Shown: one piece after another, positions 1 through 8,216 of the stretch | Position numbering within the stretch: position 1 is the stretch's first letter | How the letters are laid out: every line of letters begins with the position of its first letter | Origin: Dyadobacter chenwenxiniae | GTDB taxonomy: Bacteria > Bacteroidota > Bacteroidia > Cytophagales > Spirosomataceae | Assembly (NCBI RefSeq): GCF_022869785.1 | Contig: NZ_CP094997.1 | Coordinates: forward strand, 3,844,001 to 3,908,000 | Direction of reading: 5' to 3' | DNA length: 64,000 bases | Program-made: the position numbers and the translations under genes | Notes under the pieces: generated by a model | Databases searched by the model: none | Told to the model about the DNA's origin: nothing | The model's input: the letters and a program-made list of their open reading frames with translations, nothing else

Positions 1-30
1 TTTTTCCGTGAGCTGAACGGGACTTTCCAT
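1..30 (-). CDS. Possible N-terminus of a divergent gene cut by the window edge
   Basis: An ATG on the minus strand at position 30 opens a frame reading MESPVQLTEK before the window ends. It would be divergent from the DUF7935-like gene. The PVxLTEK pattern resembles the start of HesB/IscA-type iron-sulfur assembly proteins, but ten residues cannot establish this and no clear ribosome binding site is seen. This is a weak inference. Confidence 0.25.
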   Translation of the reverse strand, partial: MESPVQLTEK

Positions 31-133
31 GTGTAATTTGGCGCAATGATTTATGAAGTATAACCATGAACAAGAATCGTCGGGAATGCATTCGCAATTT
101 TAAATAATTCTCTGCTTAATGCACTTATTCCTT

Positions 134-141
134 TATTTTTG
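134..141 (+). promoter_or_regulatory. Candidate -7 box TATTTTTG
   Basis: The sequence matches the Bacteroidota -7 consensus TAnnTTTG and lies 22 bases before the first ATG of the DUF7935-like gene. No convincing -33 TTTG element is seen at the expected distance, so support is partial. Confidence 0.35.
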
Positions 142-163
142 GGGTTTATTGTTATAAATCAGC

Positions 164-694
164 ATGCTAAAAACGATGGAATATTATTCACTGCTTGTCA
201 TTCTTGTTCTTGGAATAGCCATTATCTATGGAGTTTACGCAACTATCACGGCCGTAGCAGCCAAATTATCCGATAAGCAAAGGTGGGAGATCCGCGGTAA
301 GCATACAGACATTACACTTCCTTTGCGGTTACAAGCTTACGAGCGCATGTGTCTCTTTCTCGAGCGGATCACGCCCAATAGTCTGTTATTAAGATTGGTG
401 CCCTCTGCCATGAGCGCATTGGAGCTGCAACAAATATTATTGCATGAAATTCGCGAAGAGTACAACCATAATGTTGCGCAGCAATTGTATATCAGTGCCA
501 ATGCCTGGGAGCAGGTAACCAATGCGATGAACGAAACCGTCGCGGTCATTAACCAGGCTGCCACGGAAATTCCCGCAGAGGCGCCTCCCGCAGATCTCGC
601 CAAGAAAATATTCTCACATGTGATTGAAAAGGAAGTTCAGCCTGCTTCGCATGCCTTGAAAGTGTTAAAAGAAGAAATCAGGACATTATTTTAG
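164..694 (+). CDS. Membrane-anchored DUF7935-like protein
   Basis: A 176-residue protein with one N-terminal transmembrane segment (about residues 7-30) followed by a soluble, mostly helical region. The tail is predicted to face the cytoplasm. It resembles the uncharacterised Bacteroidota family often found just upstream of mutS2 (DUF7935-like, from memory). No catalytic motif is visible. A TATTTTTG sequence at 134-141 fits the Bacteroidota -7 box and would give a leader of about 15-20 nt. An alternative ATG lies four codons downstream. It is followed by an inverted repeat and then mutS2 on the same strand. Function unknown. Confidence 0.75.
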   Translation: MLKTMEYYSLLVILVLGIAIIYGVYATITAVAAKLSDKQRWEIRGKHTDITLPLRLQAYERMCLFLERITPNSLLLRLVPSAMSALELQQILLHEIREEYNHNVAQQLYISANAWEQVTNAMNETVAVINQAATEIPAEAPPADLAKKIFSHVIEKEVQPASHALKVLKEEIRTLF

Positions 695-695
695 G

Positions 696-786
696 GGCTT
701 TCGGCAGTCGGCTATCGGCTGTCAGATGTTCTTGTAAATGTAAAATCTAAAAAGGGCCGACAGCTGATTGCCGAAGGCCGACAGCC
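696..786. repeat. Imperfect inverted repeat of CGGC(T/A)NTCGGC units (REP-like)
   Basis: Left arm 696-725 and right arm 754-786 are near reverse complements built from short units such as GCCGACAGC and GCCGAAGGCC, separated by 28 AT-rich bases. The transcript could form a long hairpin whose 3' arm ends six bases before the mutS2 start codon. Related units recur at 54178-54211, so this belongs to a dispersed family rather than being a gene-specific terminator. There is no U-tract after the second arm. Confidence 0.75.
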
Positions 787-792
787 ATAAAA

Positions 793-3201
793 ATGCTTTA
801 TCCCAATACATTAGAACAAAAATTAGGCTTTGACAAACTGCGTGAGCGACTTAAAGACGCTTGCATTAGTCCGCTGGGTCAGAGTTATGTTGAAAAAATA
901 AAGTTTTCAGAAAATTTCGGGCTTGTAGAAAAACTGGTAAGCCAGACCGCTGAAATGCAGAAAATCCTGCAGATCGGTGAAAATTTTCCTTCACAAAACT
1001 ACATTGACGCCACTTTGTACCTGAAACGCGCGGCGATTGAAGGAATGCTGCTGACACAAGCTGAGTTTTCGGACATCAAAGCTTCGTTACTAACCATTCG
1101 GCTTTGTCTCCGTTTTTTCGAGAACGAAGAGCCGGAAGCGTATCCCATTTTGGGTGAGTACGCCAAAACAATTCGGGTCGATAAGGCCATTACGGATGCC
1201 ATTGATCGCATTATAGATGACCGAGGACAGATCAGGGATTCAGCTTCGTCCGAATTATCGCGCATAAGAAAGCGGCTCATATCCGAGCAGGCAGGCATTC
1301 GTAAAAAGATGGATACAATCTTGAAATCCGCCCGAAGCAACGGCTGGATCGCTGACGATGTTTCGCTAACCGTGCGGAATGGTCGCATGGTGATTCCCGT
1401 TGCCGCCGAGCATAAGCGCAAACTGCGGGGCTTTATTCATGACGAATCGGCCACGGGTCAGACCGTTTTTATTGAACCTACGGATGTTTTTGAGTCCAAC
1501 AACGAGATCCGCGAGCTTGAATATGAGGAACGCCGCGAGATTAACCGCATCCTGCTCGATCTAACGGCTCAGCTTCGACCGTTTGTGCCGGATCTGCAAA
1601 AAGCATATGGCTTCCTGGGATTGATGGACTTCCTGAGAGCGAAAGCAAAGCTTGCCGCTGAAATGGGTGCGATTAACCCGCCATTTTTCAATAAACAATT
1701 CATCGACTGGCGCGATGCGCGCCATCCGCTATTACATCTTCCTTTCCAGAAACAAGGAAAGAAAGTGGTTCCCCTGAACATCGAATTGCAGGAAAAACAG
1801 CGCATACTCATCGTTTCAGGACCTAATGCGGGAGGAAAGTCGGTTTCGCTTAAAACCGTTGGACTGATTCAGTATATGTTCCAGTGCGGCTTGCTGGTTC
1901 CCGTTGCAGAAGGTTCGACAATGGGCTTTTTCCAGAACATTTTCATTGATATCGGCGATGAACAATCCCTTGAAAATGACCTGAGTACATACAGTTCGCA
2001 TTTGACCAACATGCGCCATTTTCTGGCAATGGCTAACCGTCGCACGTTATTCCTCATTGATGAATTCGGAACGGGAACAGAGCCGGGCTTGGGCGGTGCC
2101 ATTGCCGAGGCCATTCTGGAAAACCTCACCAAATCAGGTGCTTATGGAGTCATTAATACACATTATACCAATTTAAAGGTGCTTGCTGACAAAACGGAAG
2201 GGCTTGTGAATGGCGCCATGCGTTTCGACGGGGAACATTTGGAACCGCTTTATCAGCTTGAAATCGGTCGCCCCGGAAGCTCTTTTGCATTTGAAATTGC
2301 TTCAAAAATCGGCCTGCCCAATGCTGTGGTTGACCGGGCGAAAGAAAAGTTGGGAACGCAGCAGGTGAATTTTGAAAAACTGCTGAAAGAACTGGACATT
2401 GAACGAAGGGTTTTTGCGGAAAAAAACATTGAAGTCGGCATCAAAGAACGAAAGCTCGCCAAACAACTCGCCGATTACACTTCGCTGAAAGAAAACCTGG
2501 AAAACAATGAGAAAAAAATCGTTAATGAGGCGAAACAGAAAGCCAAGACACTCATTTCAGACGCGAATCAGCTGATCGAAAATACGATCCGGGAAATTAA
2601 AGAAAACAAGGCGGAGAAAGAAAAAACAAGGACTGTCCGCGTTGAGCTCGAAAAATTCGGCAAGAAAAACCTGGAACTGGAACAAGTTACCGAACCTGCA
2701 CCAGCCGAAGACATTTTCGAACCGGAAAGCGGCGACATTATTCCTGGAAGCTACGTCCGGATTATCGGGCAAACTGCCATAGGTGAGGTAATTGGGCTCA
2801 GGGGAAAAGACGCCGAAGTGCGGATCGGCGATTTAAAGTCCACCATTAAACTGAACCGGCTGGAAAAGGTTTCTAACAAAACATATAAAGCTGCAACAGG
2901 AGAAAAAAAGGTAAAAACCAGCGCCAAGGGTGTGGACCTGAACGAGCGGATGCTCAATTTCAGTTTCAACCTGGATATGCGCGGCAAACGCGGCGAAGAA
3001 GCGCTTACACTCGTGGACCAGTTTATGGATAATGCCATTATGCTCGGTTATGACGAGCTGCGCATTGTGCACGGAAAGGGCGATGGGATCCTCAGAACAT
3101 TGGTCAGGAACCATTTAAGGGGTTACTCGCAAGTTTCCGGCATGCAAGACGAGCATCCGGACCGCGGCGGTGCTGGTGTGACCATAGTTAAGCTGAAATA
3201 G
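793..3201 (+). CDS. mutS2: Endonuclease MutS2
   Basis: An 802-residue MutS-family ATPase with a C-terminal Smr nuclease domain, the length expected for MutS2. Visible features are the MutS core and clamp, a Walker A GPNAGGKS at about residues 343-350, the Walker B/signature region DEFGTGTEPG, a long charged coiled coil at about 510-630, and an Smr domain at about 730-802 with the LDMRGKR and HGKGDG motifs. Known MutS2 proteins restrain recombination and act on branched DNA or collided ribosomes rather than in mismatch repair. The ATG lies directly after a REP-like hairpin and has no clear Shine-Dalgarno site, as is common in this phylum. It ends at a shared terminator with the convergent MFS gene. 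Confidence 0.95.
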   Translation: MLYPNTLEQKLGFDKLRERLKDACISPLGQSYVEKIKFSENFGLVEKLVSQTAEMQKILQIGENFPSQNYIDATLYLKRAAIEGMLLTQAEFSDIKASLLTIRLCLRFFENEEPEAYPILGEYAKTIRVDKAITDAIDRIIDDRGQIRDSASSELSRIRKRLISEQAGIRKKMDTILKSARSNGWIADDVSLTVRNGRMVIPVAAEHKRKLRGFIHDESATGQTVFIEPTDVFESNNEIRELEYEERREINRILLDLTAQLRPFVPDLQKAYGFLGLMDFLRAKAKLAAEMGAINPPFFNKQFIDWRDARHPLLHLPFQKQGKKVVPLNIELQEKQRILIVSGPNAGGKSVSLKTVGLIQYMFQCGLLVPVAEGSTMGFFQNIFIDIGDEQSLENDLSTYSSHLTNMRHFLAMANRRTLFLIDEFGTGTEPGLGGAIAEAILENLTKSGAYGVINTHYTNLKVLADKTEGLVNGAMRFDGEHLEPLYQLEIGRPGSSFAFEIASKIGLPNAVVDRAKEKLGTQQVNFEKLLKELDIERRVFAEKNIEVGIKERKLAKQLADYTSLKENLENNEKKIVNEAKQKAKTLISDANQLIENTIREIKENKAEKEKTRTVRVELEKFGKKNLELEQVTEPAPAEDIFEPESGDIIPGSYVRIIGQTAIGEVIGLRGKDAEVRIGDLKSTIKLNRLEKVSNKTYKAATGEKKVKTSAKGVDLNERMLNFSFNLDMRGKRGEEALTLVDQFMDNAIMLGYDELRIVHGKGDGILRTLVRNHLRGYSQVSGMQDEHPDRGGAGVTIVKLK

Positions 3202-3221
3202 GAGTCAGGCAAAGCATAACA

Positions 3222-3260
3222 ACAAAAAAGAGGGTGCAAATTGCACCCTCTTGCATTTTA
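3222..3260. terminator. Bidirectional rho-independent terminator between mutS2 and the MFS gene
   Basis: A perfect stem GAGGGTGCAA/TTGCACCCTC at 3230-3250 is flanked on the left by an A-run that gives a U-tract on the minus strand and on the right by a T-rich stretch. It can serve both convergent genes. Confidence 0.85.
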
Positions 3261-3273
3261 TGCCATTAGCAAA

Positions 3274-4509
3274 TTAATGTGCGCCAGCTGGTCTGGTAGT
3301 CGTAGCCGGGCGGCCTTTCATCCAGAAGAACAAGATTCCAAATGCTACGATCAGAATGGCAGGGAAAATGATCATGGTGCTGAGCGTTGCCTGGCCGGCA
3401 GCCAACTCCATTTCATCGCCAGTTAATCCTGCTGCGATCTTTTCGGCTTTGGCATCATCCAGCCATCTGCCAATCACTGGCTGCCAGATCGCCGTTGAAA
3501 ACATACCGACACCTCCAACGAGAGACATTCCCAAAGCGCCGCTAAGCGGCACATTCTGCGCGATAAATCCAATCATAGTTGGCCAGAAAAGCCCAACACC
3601 CATAGCGAAAATAACCGCTGCCGCATACGCCGCCGGCCCTGTTACAGTGCTGAATAAATAGATCCCGATTGCAGCCAATACGGACGAGCCCCAAAGAATT
3701 CCGGTTGCACCAAGGACTTTTACGATTGGAGAAGCAAAGAAACGGATCAGTGCCATTAAGCCTGTTACAAGTGCAAGGATAAGCATAGGACTTGCACCGC
3801 TTTTGCTCATGATCAGACCCGTCCATTGCTGTGGTCCAAACTCGGAAATCGCTGTAAGGGCCATGCAAAGGAAAATAAATATAAACAAAGGCGAAGCCAT
3901 CGCTTTCACATTCTCGCCGATAGAAGTTACGCCTGCAACATGAGGCCTAGGAAACGCCTGTCCCCAGAATAGGAATGCATAAATTACCGCTGGAATCATA
4001 ATTACCCAGATTTGCGCCTGCCATCCCAGGTTAGCATCGGTCATGAACTTGGATATCAAGCTTCCGACAACAATTCCACCCGGAAACCACATGTGAAAGC
4101 GGTTGAGCATTTTATTCATTTTCAAACCTTCGTAGGTGTCCGCTATCATGGGGTTACAAGCCGCCTCGGTACAACCATTTCCAATTCCAATAAAAAATGT
4201 CGAGATCAAAAGGCCGGTATAACCGCCTGCATATATGGTGAGAAGAATACCGATAACATGACAAACAAATGCAATTTGCATGATGATTTTGGGGCCCACG
4301 GTGTGGTAAACAAGTCCGCCAATGATCATGGACAACGGAAACCCAAGGAAAAACATGAGGTTGATAAAACCAAGCTGTTCCGCGGTCAGGCCAAACTCAT
4401 CCCCCAGCTGCGGAAGTATCCCAGCCCGGATACTGAAAGAAAAAGCGGTAGTAATGAGGGCAAAACAACTTGCATTAAAAAGCCTGCCACTGTTGATTGT
4501 TTGAGTCAT
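3274..4509 (-). CDS. MFS sugar permease
   Basis: A 411-residue inner-membrane protein with about 12 hydrophobic segments and a central cytoplasmic loop, typical of the major facilitator superfamily. A helix-2/3 motif (GGLVYHTVGPK) is recognisable, and charged residues are few inside the membrane segments. It is divergently transcribed from two Gfo/Idh/MocA dehydrogenases and a TIM-barrel sugar isomerase. It therefore probably imports the sugar or sugar derivative those enzymes process. The exact substrate cannot be read from the sequence. It ends at the bidirectional terminator shared with mutS2. Confidence 0.85.
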   Translation of the reverse strand: MTQTINSGRLFNASCFALITTAFSFSIRAGILPQLGDEFGLTAEQLGFINLMFFLGFPLSMIIGGLVYHTVGPKIIMQIAFVCHVIGILLTIYAGGYTGLLISTFFIGIGNGCTEAACNPMIADTYEGLKMNKMLNRFHMWFPGGIVVGSLISKFMTDANLGWQAQIWVIMIPAVIYAFLFWGQAFPRPHVAGVTSIGENVKAMASPLFIFIFLCMALTAISEFGPQQWTGLIMSKSGASPMLILALVTGLMALIRFFASPIVKVLGATGILWGSSVLAAIGIYLFSTVTGPAAYAAAVIFAMGVGLFWPTMIGFIAQNVPLSGALGMSLVGGVGMFSTAIWQPVIGRWLDDAKAEKIAAGLTGDEMELAAGQATLSTMIIFPAILIVAFGILFFWMKGRPATTTRPAGAH

Positions 4510-4656
4510 GAGACTAAAAGGGTTTGTTATTTAAAATAAGATAATTACGAGCCTGACGACTGAGGTTTTTATGTAAGAATTTCACAGAAAAAACAAATTA
4601 ACGGCTTTTCTACTGGTTTTAATAAGGCCTGGGCAGTGTTTTTTATGTGTTAAAAT

Positions 4657-4664
4657 TATATTTG
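4657..4664 (+). promoter_or_regulatory. Candidate -7 box TATATTTG upstream of the sugar operon
   Basis: Matches TAnnTTTG in the 226-base divergent region between the permease and the first dehydrogenase, about 72 bases before the ATG. No clear -33 element is present, so this is only a candidate. The rest of the divergent region is AT-rich with no further structure that I recognise. Confidence 0.35.
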
Positions 4665-4735
4665 TAAGAAGTAAGAGTCATCTATACTACTCTTTAATAA
4701 GGTAAAAATCTTTTCAAAACTTTAAACCAACTGTA

Positions 4736-5881
4736 ATGTCAAGAAAGATTAGGATGGGTATGGTGGGCGGATCGCTTGACGCCTTTATAGGCGGGGTCCA
4801 TCGCCGTGCTGCTATTATGGATGGAGAAATTGAGCTGGTTTGTGGTGTTTTTAGTTCAGATCCTTTCAAATCAAAAGAAACCGGCAGAGCTCTTTACTTG
4901 CCGGAGGACAGACTTTATAACGATTTCGAGGAGATGATCCTCAAAGAAAAACAACTTCCCGAAGGAGAACGCATGGATTTCGTAGCGATCGTGACGCCAA
5001 ATCACATGCATAAAGCTCCTACCAAGCTGGCCCTTGAGAACGGATTTCATGTGGTTTGCGATAAGCCTATTACATTAAATACGGAGGAGGCAGAGGAAAT
5101 TACAGCCCTGGTTGAGAAAACAGGCCTGATTTTCTGCCTTACCCACAATTATACAGGCTATCCGATGGTTAAGGAAGCGAAGCATATGATCGCCTCGGGT
5201 GCTATTGGCAAGATCAGGAAAGTGATCGTGGAATATCCGCAGGGCTGGCTGGCAACATTGGTGGAAGTGACCGGTAACAAGCAGGCTGCATGGAGAACCG
5301 ATCCCAAACGCTCAGGCGCTGCAGGCGGCTTAGGCGACATTGGAACCCATGCTGAAAATCTGGCCGAATACATAACAGGACTGAAAATCACGCAGGTTTG
5401 CGCTGATCTGACGATTTTCGTGGAAGGCCGCTTGCTGGATGATGACGCCCACGTGCTCCTGCGCTTCAATAATGGTGCAAAAGGAATCCTGCAAAACAGC
5501 CAGATAGCCAACGGCGAGGAAAACGACCTGAACATTCGTGTATATGGTGAAACTGGCGGCCTGCAATGGAAGCAGCTCGATCCCAATACATTAATTCATA
5601 AAACCAACCAGGGTGCAAGAATCATCCGCACTGGGGTGGGTAATTTGTCCAAAGCCGCGCAAGTGCATACCCGCATTCCCGCAGGCCACCCGGAAGGTTA
5701 TTTTGAAGCTTTTGCGAACCTTTACCGCAACTTCGCTATCCACCTGAGAGCATATTGGGAAGGCCGTAATGCTGATCCCGTTTATGATTTCCCGTCGGCA
5801 CAGGATGGCCTCAGGGGGATGAAGTTCATTGATGCCGTCATTGCGTCAAATGCTTCGGATACCAAATGGACTAATTTCTGA
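4736..5881 (+). CDS. Gfo/Idh/MocA family oxidoreductase
   Basis: A 381-residue NAD(P)-dependent sugar dehydrogenase of the Gfo/Idh/MocA superfamily. The N-terminal Rossmann fold starts with GMVGGSLDAFIG. The family EKP-type motif appears as CDKP near residue 120, and the C-terminal alpha/beta domain carries GDIGTHAENLAEY, which holds the catalytic region (the family uses Lys with Asp/His). No signal peptide, so cytoplasmic. It is first in a run with a second Gfo/Idh enzyme and a sugar isomerase. Such sets in Bacteroidota often oxidise cyclitols or make 3-keto-sugars, but the substrate here is inference. Confidence 0.9.
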   Translation: MSRKIRMGMVGGSLDAFIGGVHRRAAIMDGEIELVCGVFSSDPFKSKETGRALYLPEDRLYNDFEEMILKEKQLPEGERMDFVAIVTPNHMHKAPTKLALENGFHVVCDKPITLNTEEAEEITALVEKTGLIFCLTHNYTGYPMVKEAKHMIASGAIGKIRKVIVEYPQGWLATLVEVTGNKQAAWRTDPKRSGAAGGLGDIGTHAENLAEYITGLKITQVCADLTIFVEGRLLDDDAHVLLRFNNGAKGILQNSQIANGEENDLNIRVYGETGGLQWKQLDPNTLIHKTNQGARIIRTGVGNLSKAAQVHTRIPAGHPEGYFEAFANLYRNFAIHLRAYWEGRNADPVYDFPSAQDGLRGMKFIDAVIASNASDTKWTNF

Positions 5882-5919
5882 TCTTATCTTTTTTCACCTT
5901 TTCATTCAATACCCGTTTT

Positions 5920-7066
5920 ATGAACAAAATTAAAGTTGGCGTTGTCGGAACCGGCTTCATTGGGCCCGCACACATTGAAGCTTTGAGACGTCTTCCCAAT
6001 GTAGAAGTTGCTGCACTTTGCGAAGTAACCGCCGAGCTTGCCAAAGAAAAAGCAGATGGACTTGGAATCGACCGTTCCTACACATTTGATGAATTACTGA
6101 AACAAGATGACATTCAGGCTATTCACATTTGTACACCAAACTTTCTTCATTATTCCCAGTCAAAAGCTGCATTACTGGCCGGGAAACATGTTATCTGTGA
6201 AAAACCACTTGCCAAAGATCTGCACGAAGCGGAAGAGCTGGTAAAACTGGCTGCGGAAACCGGCCTTGTAAATGCAGTGCATTTCAATCTACGTTATTAT
6301 CCTTTGGCCCGCCAAATGAAGTCCATGCGTGAAAAAGGGGAACTAGGCGAAATTTATTCGTTTATCGGTTCTTATCTGCAAGACTGGCTGTTTTACCAAA
6401 CCGATTATAACTGGCGCCTTGAACCGGACAAATCAGGCGATTCCCGCGCTATTGCCGACATTGGCTCACACTTGATGGATATTTTGGAATACATCACCGG
6501 ACTGAAAACCGTTGCCGTTATGGCCGATTTCAACACCGTTCATAAAACACGTAAAAAGCCGCTTAAAGCCGTTGAAACGTATTCGGGCAAAATGTTGCAG
6601 CCGGAGGATTACGCAGACGTCCCCCATTACCACGGAAGATCATGCGAACGTTTTGCTTCGTTTTGACAATGGAAACAAAGGTGTTATCACCGTTTCGCAA
6701 GTTTCTGCTGGTCGCAAAAACCGCATGAGCCTGGAAATCTCAGGTTCCAAGAAAACTTTCAGCTGGTGCTCAGAGTCGCCAAACGAAATGTGGATCGGTA
6801 ACCGTGACAAAGCCAATGAAATCCTGATGCGCGACCCGTCTCTGGTGAATGAAGACGTTCGCTCCACCATCACATTCCCGGGCGGACACAACGAAGGCTT
6901 CCCGGACACTTCAAAACAAATGTTCAAAGAAGTGTACGCCGCCATCGCAGAAGGCAAACAACCAGAAAAACCAACATTCCCAACCTTCGCAGACGGCTAC
7001 CGCGAACTGCTGATCTGCGAAAAAATCCTGGAAAGCAACAAAGCACAGGCATGGGTAACTATTTAA
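5920..7066 (+). CDS. Gfo/Idh/MocA family oxidoreductase, frame broken by one extra C
   Basis: Second dehydrogenase of the pair, with Rossmann motif GVVGTGFIGPAH, CEKPLAK, and DIGSHLMDILEYITG. The reading frame shifts at the C5 run at 6621-6625: upstream it encodes ...PEDYADV, and the family continuation PITTEDHANVLLRF appears one base later. Removing one C yields 381 residues, the same length as the neighbouring paralogue. No other lesion is seen and both halves keep good codon use, so a sequencing error or very recent mutation is more likely than an old pseudogene. As written, the frame stops at 6666. It lies 38 bases after the first dehydrogenase and 18 before the isomerase. Confidence 0.85.
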
Positions 7067-7084
7067 TTTTGAATCAATAACATT

Positions 7085-8137
7085 ATGAAAACAATAAAAG
7101 GACCTGGAATCTTTCTTGCCCAATTTCTGGGCGATGAGGCTCCGTTTAATTCATTGGATTCTATCGCTGATTACATGGCGGGGTTGGGCTATAAAGGCTT
7201 GCAGCTTCCTACCTGGGATCCGCGTGTGATTGATGTGAAGCAGGCAGCTGAATCGCAGACTTATGCGGATGAGCTGAAAGGGAAGCTGGCAGATAAAGGT
7301 TTGGAAATTACTGAGTTGGCTTCTCACATTATCGGACAGTTGGTTGCTTCGCATCCGGTTTATGATGAAATGTATGACGGCTTTGCGGTTCCGGAAGTTA
7401 GAAATAACCCGAAAGCAAGAGCTGAATGGGCTACGCAACATTTGAAATACGTTGCCAAAGCCAGCGCAAATCTTGGACTGAAAGCGAGCGCAACATTCTC
7501 CGGCGCATTGGCGTGGCCATTCCTTTACCCATGGCCGCAACGCCCTGCTGGTTTGGTTGAAACTGCTTTTAAAGAACTCGCTGCGCGCTGGAAACCTATT
7601 CTGGATGTGTATGACGAAAACGGCGTGGACGTGTGCTATGAGCTGCACCCAGGCGAGGACTTGTTCGATGGCTCAACATTTGAAATGTTTGTTGACTATC
7701 TGGACGGCCACACGCGTGCGAACATTAATTACGACCCAAGCCATTTTGTTTTGCAGCAGTTGGATTATTTACAATTCATCGATCTTTACCACGACCGCAT
7801 CAAAGCGTTCCACGTAAAAGATGCTGAATTCAATCCAACGGGTAAGCAAGGCGTTTACAGCGGTTTCGCAGGCTGGGCAGATCGAGCTGGACGTTTCCGT
7901 TCATTAGGCGACGGTCAGGTTGATTTTAACAGCATTTTCTCAAAATTATCTCAGTATGATTATGACAGCTGGGCCGTTTTGGAGTGGGAATGCTGCATCA
8001 AATCGCCTGTTCAGGGAGCTGCGGAAGGTGCACCGTTCATAGAAAGCCACATCATCGAAGTAACTACAAAAGCATTTGATGATTTTGCGGGAACGGGCGC
8101 TGATGAAGCATTCAACCGCAAGGTGTTAGGACTTTAA
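7085..8137 (+). CDS. Sugar phosphate isomerase/epimerase (TIM barrel)
   Basis: A 350-residue protein of the AP-endonuclease-2/xylose-isomerase-like TIM-barrel family. Predicted metal ligands appear in the usual order: the Glu of YELHPGED, the Asp/His of NYDPSHF, the His of AFHVKDAE, and the Glu of VLEWECC. It is cytoplasmic, with no signal peptide. It follows two Gfo/Idh dehydrogenases with an 18-base gap, so the three very likely act in one sugar or cyclitol pathway, for example isomerising a keto intermediate. The specific reaction is not determinable. A strong terminator follows. Confidence 0.88.
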   Translation: MKTIKGPGIFLAQFLGDEAPFNSLDSIADYMAGLGYKGLQLPTWDPRVIDVKQAAESQTYADELKGKLADKGLEITELASHIIGQLVASHPVYDEMYDGFAVPEVRNNPKARAEWATQHLKYVAKASANLGLKASATFSGALAWPFLYPWPQRPAGLVETAFKELAARWKPILDVYDENGVDVCYELHPGEDLFDGSTFEMFVDYLDGHTRANINYDPSHFVLQQLDYLQFIDLYHDRIKAFHVKDAEFNPTGKQGVYSGFAGWADRAGRFRSLGDGQVDFNSIFSKLSQYDYDSWAVLEWECCIKSPVQGAAEGAPFIESHIIEVTTKAFDDFAGTGADEAFNRKVLGL

Positions 8138-8161
8138 TTGTCGACTTCACAAGTATATTGA

Positions 8162-8196
8162 AAGCCTATTTTCCTTATGGAAGATAGGCTTTTTTG
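8162..8196 (+). terminator. Rho-independent terminator after the sugar isomerase
   Basis: Stem AAGCCTATTTTCC (8162-8174) pairs with GGAAGATAGGCTT (8179-8191) around a TTAT loop, followed by a T-run. It separates the dehydrogenase/isomerase operon from the ThuA fusion gene. Confidence 0.85.
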
Positions 8197-8216
8197 CTAT
8201 ATCTGTTAACCTATTT

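Noticed and set aside
6621..6660. Programmed ribosomal frameshifting in the Gfo/Idh gene
   Set aside because: No slippery heptamer or downstream pseudoknot is evident, the intact paralogue next door needs none, and similar lesions in unrelated genes point to sequence error.
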